From Ignelater luminosus (taxonomy: Eukaryota; Arthropoda; Insecta; Coleoptera; Elateridae), in assembly GCA_011009095.1 (NCBI GenBank), contig VTPC01000415.1:182411-246410 (forward strand): a DNA stretch of 64,000 nucleotides, read 5' to 3'. A model generated the notes under the pieces. It was not told the DNA's origin. It did no database searches and worked only from the letters and a program-made list of their open reading frames with translations. Each line of letters begins with the position of its first letter. Within the stretch, counting starts at the first letter, position 1. Position numbers and translations under genes: made by a program. Below, piece by piece: positions 14,701 through 25,617 of the stretch.

Positions 14701-14880
14701 TGGAATAATAAATGTAAGCAATGTTCTAAATTTTACATTAATAATTGTACAAATCATATAACTGTTAGTATTCATAATAAAAAATAATAGAATTAATCTG
14801 AACATTAATCACTGGTGTGATATTTGCTTTTGATACCAACTTATAATTATCATTAGATGTTACCGCTAGCAAATTTTCCA

Positions 14881-14920
14881 TCAAGGATATATATATATAT
14901 ACATATATATATATCCTTGA
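14881..14920. repeat. Near-perfect 40-bp palindrome around an AT dinucleotide run
   Basis: The sequence starts TCAAGGATATATA and ends TATATATCCTTGA, with complementary arms meeting at an AC centre. A further (TA)n run follows at about 14922-14938. Such arms can extrude as a cruciform or expand as a microsatellite. The flanking TCAAGG/CCTTGA shows it is more than a plain (TA)n tract. Confidence 0.85.
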
Positions 14921-15607
14921 TACATATATATATATATCCATACTAGCATTATTACAAATTAAATTAGACTACATTTTAAGCATTGTTTTAATAAAGATAA
15001 CTAGATTGTTACTTAAGATTACAGAACTGTACTTATAGTCCTGCGACAAAAATTAAATGTGTTTAAGTGTAGTCAAAGGCAATCTGGGATGATAGGTTAT
15101 AAACTACTATTTGTTTTATTAGTGTGAGAATATTGACCTGTTTGTGTTATAAAGTTGCAATTTTCGGTATGAATAGGCACTTCATTATCTCAAAGTTTAT
15201 TTTACTTCTAATTAACTTCATACATCACATTAAAAAATTCTATTGCAAGAACAAGAATTGAATAGTAGTCTCTATCATCTTTGATTATATAGAAGTTAAT
15301 GTTTAGCATTAAGCACGGCATTGTTTTTTCTATATCTTTCATTCAAATTTTGCAATGGTGGCAGAACAGAATTTTTATACCAAAGATTTGACATTTAAAC
15401 TAGTTTGTAGTTTGTATAAAGGTTATGTCAGTTTGTCAGATAGATTTAATTACTTAATTTTCTTTGAAATACTGTGTATCACAGTTCTTAGTAATAAAAT
15501 CATCTATTCACGATTGACATTAACAAAACATCATCATCCAATAAAATTTTAAGTAACAATGAAATGTATTATTATGTAAAAGAAAAACTAGACGTGAGGA
15601 AAGGTTG

Positions 15608-15870
15608 ATGAAGGAAGCTGCTGATGGGAAAGCTCAAAGGAAAGCCAGTTACTCAATGTCAATACATACGGGTATGCTCCTTGTACTTTGTGGATGGGGA
15701 TTTCTTGCCATTAGGTAAGTAATCGTCTTGAATTAACATGAAAGTAAACAGTTGTGCCTGTCACATTAAAAAATAAACTACTACATAAATTTTAATTACT
15801 TTTCTTTTTTTGTTTTAGGATTCAAGAATGTAAACCTCGTCTAAAAAAAGGGGGCAAAAAAGAAGACTGA
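15608..15870 (+). CDS. Small single-pass membrane protein, 52 aa, unassigned
   Basis: Two exons, 15608-15714 and 15819-15870, are joined by a 104-bp intron with a strong donor (AG|GTAAGT) and a T-rich acceptor (TTTTAG). Together they give 159 nt, an exact frame of 53 codons including TGA. The peptide has a basic N-terminal segment (MKEAADGKAQRKASYSM), one hydrophobic stretch (MLLVLCGWGFLAI, about residues 21-33) and a very basic tail ending KPRLKKGGKKED, as expected for a tail-anchored or single-pass microprotein. I do not recognise the family. The frame stays open upstream for about 15 codons (RREERL before the ATG) to a TGA, and an AG lies at 15590-15591, so a further 5' exon is possible. 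It is isolated between ps and GSTZ1. Confidence 0.55.
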
Positions 15871-16663
15871 GTGTTTTGCAAATCGTGCAGCAGCTGTAGA
15901 TGTTTTGTTTGATCTTCAGAAAAATGTATTTTCTATTTTAGGATTATCACTAAATTTGGAAAGTGTATTTGTCTACTTTTGCACGTTTTTATCTGTTATT
16001 AACTAACAACACTTTATTGACAAGATATCCATTTATGCCCAAGTTTATATGGTTTATATGTTTATAAATCAGCAATATACTTTTCAACACTGCCATTGCT
16101 GTTAAGACTACTGGCACCAATGGTAATGTCAATCGTGAATTATTTGTTATATGTATTTATTCTTAATCTAATATTGTCTCTTACGACGGATTTCTGACAT
16201 AAACATTTACTGACAATACTTGACAGAATATAAAAAGTGACTACAATTCATAATATTCAACGACTTATGAAGCATGCCAACTTACACACCTTGAAAATAA
16301 AAATAGAAAACAAAACAACTATACACATTGTGTTCAAAATTCAAAATATAAAAGAATTACTGTCCTATTGATGGTAAACTCGTTAAGCTTTTGGTGAGTT
16401 ACTTTAGTATGTAGCATATATGCAGTTTTTATGAAATCTTTATAAATGGCTTCGTACAAATATTAATTAAATATGAACTTTAATTGGATTGTTAATCATG
16501 TTTACAATGTGAAATTATTTCTTCACAGCGAAACTACAATTAAGTTATACTTATCTCTTACAAAATAATCAACATGCGTATCATTTAAAACAATATTGAA
16601 AGGGTTATCTTTCATTTAAACATATCTACTACCTAGTTGATACAGTAAAAAAAGAACAAGAAC
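15871..16663. other. Gene-free spacer between the small membrane gene and GSTZ1
   Basis: AT-rich sequence with no convincing exon. It should hold the 3' UTR of the plus-strand microprotein and any 3' sequence of the minus-strand GST gene; the two genes are convergent. Confidence 0.6.
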
Positions 16664-16669
16664 TTTATT
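16664..16669 (-). terminator. AATAAA overlapping the GSTZ1 stop codon
   Basis: Read on the minus strand, the codons for the last residues and stop are ACT AAA TAA AG, so the canonical poly(A) signal AATAAA overlaps the TAA (16665-16667). If used, the 3' UTR would be only tens of bases. A further minus-strand AATAAA lies near 16150. Confidence 0.45.
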
Positions 16670-17720
16670 TAGTAGCTTCAGGTGGGCAATCAGGTTGATT
16701 GCTAGGATGAGCAGCACGAAATGCTGGATGATTTTCTAACTCCCTATCAATTCTTAAAATTATTGGGAATGGCCTAAGATCAACATGGAATCTCCTGGCA
16801 TTAAAAACTTGTGGTATTAAGCAACAATCTGCCAAAGTTATTTCGTCTCCTACGCAATATTTTCCGGCACTTTGTGAAAGTAACTTTTCAACTGCTCGAA
16901 AACCTCTATTTATCCAATGTTGAGCCCATTCATTCTTTTTTTCTTCTCCAACATGTATTAGAACGATTAAATTTTGAAGAGGTTGTATTCCTGATGCTAT
17001 TACTTCACATATTTCTCGAACCTATATTTATTATAATATGGGAGTAATCAAGTTAGCTTGGAAATAATCCAATCTTATTTAACAAAATAAACATAATTAC
17101 TGTGATAAGACCAAAATAATAAAAAAATATTGTAACAAAGCAAACAAATAAAATAATCTATCTCACCTTTGCTCTTTTAACCACATCGTGTGGCATTAGA
17201 GGTCTTTGTGGTCGAGTTTCTTCTAGGTAATGCAATATATTAAGGGATTCAACCAATGTAATTCCATCAATGTGTAATGCTGGTACTTGCTCCATAGGAT
17301 TAACATCTCGATATTCATTGGAATGTTGTTCACCACCAGCTTTGATTAGAGATACAGGTTTGATATCATATGGGATTTCTTTCAAATTAAGAGCTATAAT
17401 AAAACGATGAAAATCAACATCAATACATTCTTTTTTCTTTTTCTTTATTACCTATTCGAACTCTCCAGGAACACGAACTTCTCCAATATGAATATAAAAT
17501 AGGCTGAAAAAAAATAACAATAATTTATTTGCAATAAACTAAATGTCAAGGTAAACTTGTCTGTGATAATAGTTTATCACTAACTTGATTTAATTAAAAA
17601 TTAGAATAATAACTAATAAGCTATTAATATTCATTTGTTTTTCATATAGCTTCTAAAGTACGTAATAAGTGACTACAATAAATTAATTAAAAGAATACTT
17701 ACTTTTCCTATAACCGACAT
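16665..17720 (-). CDS. GSTZ1: Maleylacetoacetate isomerase / glutathione S-transferase zeta
   Basis: Four minus-strand exons (17703-17720, 17452-17503, 17167-17393, 16665-17021) join in frame to 217 residues, the usual size for this family. The N-terminal thioredoxin-like domain carries the zeta signature SSCSWRVRIAL at residues 15-25, with the catalytic serine and cysteine. It continues with NPMEQVPALHIDG and VESLNILHYLEE, the glutathione-binding segment. The all-helical C-terminal half includes YCVGDEITLADCCLIPQVF. The enzyme isomerises 4-maleylacetoacetate to fumarylacetoacetate in tyrosine/phenylalanine breakdown using glutathione, in the cytosol (some forms mitochondrial). The first exon encodes only MSVIGK; that ATG is chosen because it joins in phase with the signature exon. 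The gene is divergent from POMT2. Confidence 0.95.
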
Positions 17721-18799
17721 TTTTCCTATGAATTTGAAATTAGGCTGTTAAAATACTGAGAAACAAATTAAAAAAATAATCGATCGTTAAAATGAGCACC
17801 CGGCAACTTGAATTGAAATACGCCGAATACACCGTCTGTCGTTGGGGGAGATACAAGATAGTGAATAAAGAGAGAGATGAGCTAATCGTAATCAAAATAT
17901 GCAAAAAAGATAGAAATAATAATGATAGCAAAAGCGTAAAAATTACTTCGAAAAGTTACCAATAGATGACGTACTCCGCATAAGTGTAAACTTTAGAGAT
18001 GGGCACCTTTTTCCTGTTTGAAAATTAATAATGTTTAATTCTGCCATTCTGCTTAATTTATGTTTAAATTAACCTGCGAATTTTTAATTATACATTACAT
18101 CAAAAATCGGAAAACAAAACTTTATACTAAATATTCCAGTTCATTGGAGAAATCGCAATCGAATGTAATTAATCCCGTTACTAATTACTATATTACAATA
18201 ATAATCAAGTAATTTAAAACATATTTTAAAATGATTCATATAGATTTTCACTTTGTAAACTTGTTATTAAGTATACTGTAACATTGTGATACTTTTTACA
18301 AATAAATTGCTGCAGTACAATATAGAAAAAGTGAGGTTAACATCAATATTTTAATCTGAAAAATATGTAAACCTTTAAAAGAAAAATGTATAAGATTGAT
18401 TAGGGACTTTAACAAAAGATTAATAAAACAGCAATAAGCGGCTATAAAATTTTAAAATCATAATAGTACCGTTAGCTTTGTTGCCAATAGTAATTGAAAT
18501 TTGACATTTTAGTAATTAGAAAAAAGATTAGAGATTTTTTATGTAAAATTATAAAACAACTTCATTTGTTTTCATTAACTAAAATTCGATTTTCTAATTC
18601 TTTTGTTTGATATCAAAAACAAAATATAGTATGCAACACTGGACTGACCCATATTAAAATTGGTTCCACATAAGCAAAAAGAAAAAATAAGTTTAGAACA
18701 ACCTTGAATAGTTGGAAACATGTAGGTTATTACAATAATATTTGTAATATGTTTTGAAAGACTTACTTTAATTTTAAACATTTAAGATAGATATTTAAA
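17721..18799. promoter_or_regulatory. Divergent intergenic region between GSTZ1 and POMT2
   Basis: The two start codons face away from each other across 1,079 bp, so this stretch must contain both promoters. I see no strong TATA box in the expected place for either gene. A slightly GC-richer patch lies near 17790-17880, just upstream of GSTZ1. No coding exon is convincing; the antisense ORFs here are low-complexity. Confidence 0.55.
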
Positions 18800-21700
18800 A
18801 TGGCTAAATCAGTTCCAGTGAAACAAAATAGGTTTGTTACATTACGATAATGTTTTATATTATTTTTTAATGGTTTTGATTTTAGGAATTGGTTATTAGC
18901 ATTTGGTTCAATATGCTTATTAACGATTGTAACAAGGTTTTATAAAGTTACTGAACCTCCACACGTATGGTAAGAGCATTATGCAAAAAGCAATAAGGTA
19001 TGAGTCTACTACTCATAAAATTTTTTTCAGTTGGGATGAAACTCATTTTGGAAAAATGGGAAGTTGGTATATAAATCGTACATTTTTTTTCGATGTTCAT
19101 CCACCTTTGGGCAAAGTAATGAAAGTGTAATATTTCATGTTTTTTTAAAATTAATGTTAGGATAATTTTAGATGTTAATTGGATTATCAGGCTATCTAAC
19201 TGGATACGATGGAAGTTTTCCATTTGATAAACCTGGTGATAAATATGAAAACACAAGCTATATTGGAATGAGAGTTGTAAGTAAATTTTGTTAATACTGC
19301 TACGACTTGATTTACATTTAGAAATTTTAGTTTTGCACCGCTTTAGGTGCGAGTATCGTTCCAATGTCTTTCTTGACTGTAGATGAAATGACACAGTCTA
19401 TGACTGCATCAGTATTATCATCCCTTTTTATATTATTTGGTAAGCTATATAGTTCATTATTTTTGTTGAAGTTACTTATTCTTTTACTTACAGATGTAGG
19501 TCTTATAACATTAACTCAATATATATTATTGGATCCACTATTGTTGTGTTTTTTGATGGGTTCTGTATTAGGAGCTATTAAGGTATCCAGTAAGAGAAAT
19601 AAAGAATTCTCAGTAAAATGGTGGAGTTGGTTAGCATTTACTGGTTTAATGTTAGCTTGCTGTATTTCCGTTAAATTTGTTGGACTCTTTATAGTGTTAT
19701 TAGTTGGATTGATTACTATAGGTGACTTGTGGAGTATCTTAGGTGATCTTAGTCGTCCTGTGGTAAGTTATATTTTTATTTTCTTTATAATATAAAAAAA
19801 AAATTAAGAAACTGAAGTTAAAATGTAAAATGAAAATGAGTAGTTCAAGGGGAACTACTGTATTAGTAGGTGCAATGACCATGGATGTATGCAATTTTAA
19901 CCTTTTGTTGCCACAAAAATGACCATCCAAGGCTGTATAAAATATTACAAATTTGTGTTAAATTCTTGAATTACCATTCAAAAATAATCAAAGGATTAAA
20001 ATATACATTTTTAGAATGTTATCTCTACGACGTATACGAAAACTGAACCATGTTATTCATTGGTGTTTAGTGAAAAGTGAGGTTAAGTTCTCAAACAAAC
20101 CTGTACTTTTACATAATTTTAAACGTTTTAAAGCAACTTCAGCGAATTTAAATGAAAGTGTCACAAATAGTGAAACTAATCTTCACAGCAATCGGAAACT
20201 TGCCGCAAGAATAGTTGAAACATCACCAAAACAAATTCAGCCATACTTCAAACTTGCCCGTTTAGACAAACCGATTGGAAGTTGGTTATTATTTTGGCCA
20301 TGTGGGTGGTCCATTGCGTCAGCTGGAGCACCTGGCTGCTTTCCTGACTTATATATGTTAGCTTTGTTTGGTACAGGAGCTTTGATAATGCGAGGTGCAG
20401 GTTGTACAATAAATGACATGTGGGATCGCGACATCGATGGAAAAGTGAAACGAACTCGAGAACGACCTTTAGTGAATGGTGATATTAGTATGAAACAAGC
20501 ATGGTTGTTTTTAGCAGGACAATTAAGTTTAGGTTTAGCAATTCTATTGCAATTAAATTGGTATAGTGTGTTTTTAGGAGCCAGTTCCTTAGGACTAGTC
20601 ATTAGTTATCCATTAATGAAACGTTTTACATATTGGCCACAATTCATATTAGGTTTAACATTTAACTGGGGTGCTTTACTAGGATATAGTGCTGTTCATG
20701 GTCATGTCAATGTTCCTGTTTGTATTCCGTTGTATATAGCAGGTTTATGTTGGACTATCATTTATGATACCATTTATGCACATCAAGATCGTAATGAAGA
20801 TCTCCTAATTGGAATGAAATCGACAGCAATTCGATTTGGTGAAAACACAAAATTGTGGTTAACAGGATTTGCATCGACAATGGTGGGAAATTTAGTATTA
20901 TCTGGTATTATGAATGATCAATCGTGGCCATATTATGCATCTGTTGCATTAGTCTCGACACATCTTGCCAGTCAGATAGTAACTTTAAATATAGATAATC
21001 CTTCAGATTGTGCTTCAAAATTTATATCTAACACGCAAGTTGGATTTATTTTATTTTGTGGTATTGTGCTGGGAACTTTATTAAAAAATAACAAACAAAA
21101 TAATAATGATAGTGATAAACTAATTGTTAAAAATGTTGTTATTTAAAACTTGTTAGTAATTGTAAGTTCAAAGTCATACCACTACCATTACCAAAGTTTG
21201 TTGTAGTTATTTATATTCAATCTGAACGTAACACTATTTAAGGAAAAAGCGTAGATGTTGAAAACATCGTAAAGTATGATACAACTATTTTTGACAATTG
21301 TGAAATTATATTTATAAAATAAACAAATTAAGTTTTTTATTGTGTCTTCTTTATAGATATTAGTATGATAATCTTGAAAAATTAGACTAGTTAGTTATCT
21401 CAACATTCGGTTGTTTAATCAAACTAGTCAATGATATTTCGATGGTTACAAGCAAGTATGACAAGCACCATGAAGACAATTTTACAAGAGACCTAAAAAA
21501 GTTTTTTATAACATCGGATAATAATTTATTAATAGATAGATAGACAGATAGGTAGAATTTAAAATACAAGGAATGCTTAGCTAACATTGCAAAAGTGGGC
21601 ATATATATATATTCCACTAATGAGTAAACTAATTAGTGGACAATCTGTAAAGATAATGTTCCTTCGAGAGGAAAAGAAATATTTGAAGAAATTAAATTTG

Positions 21701-24366
21701 AATGAGTGAACACTTACCTGATGTACTACCAAATCCCAGAAAGAACCAAGATAAACAAAAACTATACTAATCATTATGAACAGAGCTTCTCAATTAATTA
21801 ACTTGAGGCAAAGAAATTATTAACAAATATCAAACATACAGTGACAAGAATTATCGACTCATCTTATGACTTATGGTTATAAAGGGCCATTTCCAGTAAT
21901 GGTCACAATGTTTAAAATGATCACCATTTTGTATCACTATTTGCAAGAAAAAAAGTTTTCTGATAATCCCAAACCACTTATACTGCTACTTATGAAAATA
22001 CATCTATGTGCTAAATGTTTTCTTTGTATTATACAGGGTGTTACATTTAAGCATGGCATAATGCAACTTGTTTGTCATGTTTAATATATTGTTTGGTATT
22101 TGTTTCTAAAAAACTACAAAATATTTATTTTGTTAGCTTTGTGTCAGTGTGATGTGCATGTGGTTCATGAACAGAGCCGCAGCGTCCATAGAAAAAAATC
22201 TGTCCTAAGTGGTATTGTGGGAAAGAACCGTAAGACTACCATATCTTTTACCAACTTCCAAACAGTATGAATTTGTACAAGCTTACTGGAGAATTCAGGT
22301 TCTATTCATCCAATTCCACAATATGAACGAATAGCTATTGATATGTATCATACATACAGATTGATTTACCTTAAATGTCTTGGACACAATAATGGGTCCT
22401 GATAATAATAATCATTCATACTGTTCATTAGTTTAAGTTTAGTTTCTGAATTATTTTTAACTTAATAACAAAAAATAAGAAAGATCAGTCTGCTCATCCT
22501 GAACTTATTATTTATCTTGCAGAGTGTCACAATGAAACATCTGATAGCAAGAACCATATGTTTGATTTTATGGCCAATATTTTTATATGTGGCATTTTTC
22601 TACATACATCTTACAGTATTAAATCGCAGGTACTGTTGAAGCAAATTTGTTTATTTTCAAATTTATAATTTACATTGCTTTTAGTGGCAACGGCGATGGA
22701 TTTTATAGTTCTGCATTTCAATCCCAATTAATTGGCAACAGTTTACATAACGCTAGTATGCCACGTTTAGTTGCATACGGTGCAGTGGTAACAATAAAGA
22801 ACCATAGAACTGGAGGTGGATACTTACATTCTCATTATCATCTCTATCCAGAGGGTATTGGAGCAAGACAGCAACAGGTAAATTAATTTCTAAAGCAGCA
22901 ACTTCATTCATAAATAATGTGATTTTGCAGATAACTACATATACTCATAAAGATGACAATAATAAATGGATTATAAAAAAGTATAACACAAATAAAATCA
23001 AGGGTGTGAGTATTTTACGTAGTGGAGATCTAATCAGACTTGAACATGTGCCAACTAAGCGTAATTTACATTCCCATAAAGAACAGGCTCCTATAATGAA
23101 AAAACATTTTCAAATAACTGGATACGGAGAGGTAAGTCTTCAATTGGTAAATGATTAGTGTTATAAATTGTTTGCTTATACTTCATAACGTGTTATAAAA
23201 TCTTACTTACAAAAATTTCTAGAATGGGACAGGAGATGCTAATGATGTATGGCGAGTTTCTGTAGTGGGGGTACCTGATGGAACAGAAGTGGCGACTGTT
23301 AGTAGCAAATTGCGATTAATTCATTATTTACAATCATGTGCATTAACTAGCACTGGTAAGCAGTTGCCAAAATGGGCATATGAACAACAAGAAGTTTCTT
23401 GTAATCCAAATCTTCGTGATGCAAATGCTGTATGGAATGTTGAAGAAAACTTTTTTGAAAAATGTATTATTAAAATGTTATCAGCTCTTAATAAAATCTT
23501 TATTTTCTTTCTTGTATTTTAGTGCCAAATGTCAGCTTTAAAGTATATGCCCCATCATTTATAGAAAGATTCTTTGAATCACATGCTGTTATGTTTCAAG
23601 GTAACGCTGGTTTAAAACCTAAAGAAGGTGAAGTTACTTCTAGACCATGGCAGTGGCCTATTAATTATAGAGTAAGAAGATCTATATTTTAGTAAATGAT
23701 AGAAAAGGAATTAATTAAATTTGCTATTTGTAGGGTCAGTTTTTTTCAGGATCTGCATATAGAATTTATTTGTTGGGGAATCCTGTTATATGGTGGGGAA
23801 ATCTGATCTTTTTAGCATTATTTGTCTTGGTATTCTCCATAAATGCAATCAAACAACAGCGAGGTTATATTAAATCCTTTTCAGGTACCTAGGAATCTTG
23901 TTTTCTTTTAATTAAAATTTTTCAGTCTTGATTGTTTTTCTATTTCAGACTCTCATAAGCAGGAATTGGTGGCATGTGCATGGTTATTTTTAGCATGGAT
24001 GCTGCACTATATTCCATTTTGGGCTATGGGCCGAGTTTTATACTTCCATCATTATTTTCCTGCACTATTATTTAACTCGATGCTCTCAGGTTTTATTATA
24101 GCTTAATTTTCAAATGCATCTTAAATGATTCACTATTCTAATTTTTAGGTATATTATTGGATTATTTACTAGAAGAAGTACCAAAATTCTTTTCGCCCAA
24201 ATTAGCAGCTACTGTATACCATACTATGTTAGTATTAATTTTATCATGTATTGTATATAGCTTTCATCTCTTCTCTCCACTTGCATACGGTATGAATGGA
24301 CCAAGTGCAAATGAAGCTAATTCTACTATGTATGGATTGAAATGGTTGGACAGTTGGGAGTTCTAA
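18800..24366 (+). CDS. POMT2: Protein O-mannosyltransferase 2 (twisted)
   Basis: Fourteen exons (18800-18831, 18886-18969, 19031-19115, 19172-19276, 19331-19439, 19494-19762, 22523-22629, 22685-22877, 22931-23131, 23223-23463, 23523-23671, 23734-23884, 23949-24089, 24149-24366) join to 694 residues with every junction in phase. The protein has a multi-pass N-terminal region and CWDETHFGK at residues 39-47 with the conserved Asp-Glu of the PMT catalytic loop. HPPLGK follows near 62-67, then a luminal MIR region at about 270-470 ([28 protein letters not shown]), then C-terminal membrane helices. The ending [10 protein letters not shown] is typical of POMT2 rather than POMT1. In the ER membrane it works with POMT1 to put O-mannose on proteins such as dystroglycan. 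The donor of exon 10 (T|GTATTA) is weak. Intron 6 contains the COQ2 gene. Confidence 0.96.
20016..21146 (+). CDS. COQ2: 4-hydroxybenzoate polyprenyltransferase, mitochondrial (COQ2)
   Basis: One uninterrupted 376-codon ORF lies wholly inside intron 6 of POMT2, on the same strand. An Arg/Lys/Ser-rich, acid-poor N-terminus looks like a mitochondrial presequence. The UbiA-family core follows: [14 protein letters not shown], then the first Asp-rich motif NDMWDRDID at residues 133-141, and the second [13 protein letters not shown] at about 250-262. Both bind Mg-prenyl diphosphate. Several membrane helices lie between and after. The enzyme joins 4-hydroxybenzoate to the polyprenyl tail in ubiquinone synthesis at the inner mitochondrial membrane. 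A T-rich stretch ending ATTTTTAG lies directly before the ATG, so a spliced 5' UTR exon is possible. An AATAAA follows at 21318. Length and motifs are complete, so it appears functional rather than a dead retrocopy. Confidence 0.96.
   Translation: MLSLRRIRKLNHVIHWCLVKSEVKFSNKPVLLHNFKRFKATSANLNESVTNSETNLHSNRKLAARIVETSPKQIQPYFKLARLDKPIGSWLLFWPCGWSIASAGAPGCFPDLYMLALFGTGALIMRGAGCTINDMWDRDIDGKVKRTRERPLVNGDISMKQAWLFLAGQLSLGLAILLQLNWYSVFLGASSLGLVISYPLMKRFTYWPQFILGLTFNWGALLGYSAVHGHVNVPVCIPLYIAGLCWTIIYDTIYAHQDRNEDLLIGMKSTAIRFGENTKLWLTGFASTMVGNLVLSGIMNDQSWPYYASVALVSTHLASQIVTLNIDNPSDCASKFISNTQVGFILFCGIVLGTLLKNNKQNNNDSDKLIVKNVVI
21147..22522 (+). other. Remainder of POMT2 intron 6 downstream of COQ2
   Basis: This holds the COQ2 3' UTR and poly(A) signal, short AT repeats, an ACAGGGTGTTACATTTAA motif near 22034 resembling transposon ends elsewhere in the window, and a more balanced-composition stretch at 22140-22390 that may be decayed transposon sequence. 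No exon of POMT2 is seen until 22523. Confidence 0.55.
21318..21323 (+). terminator. Poly(A) signal AATAAA of COQ2
   Basis: A canonical AATAAA lies about 170 nt after the COQ2 stop, inside the POMT2 intron. It would end the COQ2 mRNA and, if recognised in the POMT2 pre-mRNA before splicing, would truncate that transcript too. Confidence 0.6.
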
Positions 24367-24479
24367 TCATGTATTATATTAAAAAGACATAGATCTGCGA
24401 AACTTAATTTTTTATGTGTGTATTGTACGTACTATTGAAATTATAATAATACTTTTGTATTTATTTTGTATACTTTTGT

Positions 24480-24485
24480 AATAAA
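24480..24485 (+). terminator. Poly(A) signal AATAAA of POMT2
   Basis: The first canonical AATAAA after the POMT2 stop codon, about 115 nt downstream, followed by T-rich sequence. It predicts a short 3' UTR. Confidence 0.65.
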
Positions 24486-25617
24486 AGCAAACTGAAATAT
24501 AATTATGTTTTCTATTTTAAAATCTACTTGGTGTTACTGTGTTATGGGAATGCCGGAAAAGAATTTTATAGCTGAAAAGTATTACTATTGTTTTAGAGAG
24601 TTGAGCACACATTGCGCTATGCGATAATGTTATTTTGTGACAACTGCGCATGCTCAGTACATGTCGTAATGCTAAATGTTTTATCGGAGCCCGAGATTTT
24701 GTTGCAAATACTGTCTATGATAAATCGGTTTATGAGATTAGGTTGTAGCGTGTACTTTGAGAGTACACATTTTAACGGTTACCAATTTATTAATAATAAA
24801 TAAATTAATTAAAAATGTGTTTTCTTAAATAATTACATCTACTTAGATTGTAAAGTTACGTTGGATTGTATTACCAGTTGTATACTGTTGATTTTTTGTT
24901 CAAACTCTTTAAATGCTACTCGCTAAACTTTTATCGTATTTGATCACGAGATTTTATTGTTAACGGGAAGTTTAAAACGTGAATTTGCTCACTATTATTT
25001 TTTCATGTAAACCTGGTTTTAAACTCGGCGCGTGTAAATCTGTCTTATCAAGGTTTAGTGTGTATTTGAACTAAATACTATTGGGAAGAGGATTGGTCTA
25101 TTTGTTCTACTGTAATAGACTGTAGTAGATAAGATATATTGACAATTATGTTTGTTTTTGACAGATATTTAAGTATGATGATAATGATTGAAATTAAAGT
25201 GTATATTCTAAGAAACATTATGATTATGAATTATTTTTAGTTGATCTATATATGTATATTTATATTTTTATCAGAACGCTTATTTTCTGTACCTCATCAG
25301 TTTATATTTTTTAAAATTTTTGTTAAATTTTATCATAATTTAGTTTGTAACGATTCTGAGGTAAGTATATAAAATATATATTTATAACACAATCATCTGC
25401 TTTCTATAATTCATATTAATAAAGATGCATTAAAAGAAACGGCATTATGATAAATTGAGTCGCAATTCTATCATAGTTTTATCATTTTAAATGTTATGGT
25501 ACATAGTATTATGAAATTTTATTATCTTGAAGCATTCTTGATAATTACCAAAATATGTTTACTAATATCTTTATCAATATCTTTTAATTAAAATGTATTA
25601 TATTTCTTATTTTGTAG
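24486..25617 (+). promoter_or_regulatory. Promoter, 5' UTR exon and first intron of the PGAP6-like gene
   Basis: A strong donor (GAG|GTAAGT) at 25361 and an acceptor TTTGTAG ending at 25617, directly before the ATG, indicate a non-coding first exon ending at 25360 and a 257-bp intron. Upstream, a patch with GC-richer elements includes AACTGCGCATGCTCAG at about 24643, resembling the palindromic NRF-1 type site common in TATA-less promoters. No TATA box is evident. Confidence 0.5.

Larger units (their letters stand above)
3308..15590 (+). other. Long gene-free stretch, probably including an extended ps 3' UTR
   Basis: No convincing coding exon is seen over about 12 kb; the open frames present are short, low-complexity and Leu/Ile/Phe-rich. 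The plus strand carries many T-runs and several AATAAA signals (for example near 4969, 7170 and 13164). A long 3' UTR of the Nova/Pasilla gene is plausible, because neuronal RNA-binding proteins in insects often have them, but its end cannot be fixed. Minor items are a (TTA)n tract near 8422-8441, a (GAT)n tract near 13042-13055, and ACAGGATGT-type motifs near 11680 and 11792. Confidence 0.5.

Noticed and set aside
18948-19394. Minus-strand 148-codon ORF
   Set aside because: It overlaps POMT2 exons 2-5 and their introns in antisense and has no family signature.
20237-20602. Minus-strand 121-codon ORF
   Set aside because: Antisense shadow of COQ2; the plus strand carries the conserved Asp-rich motifs.
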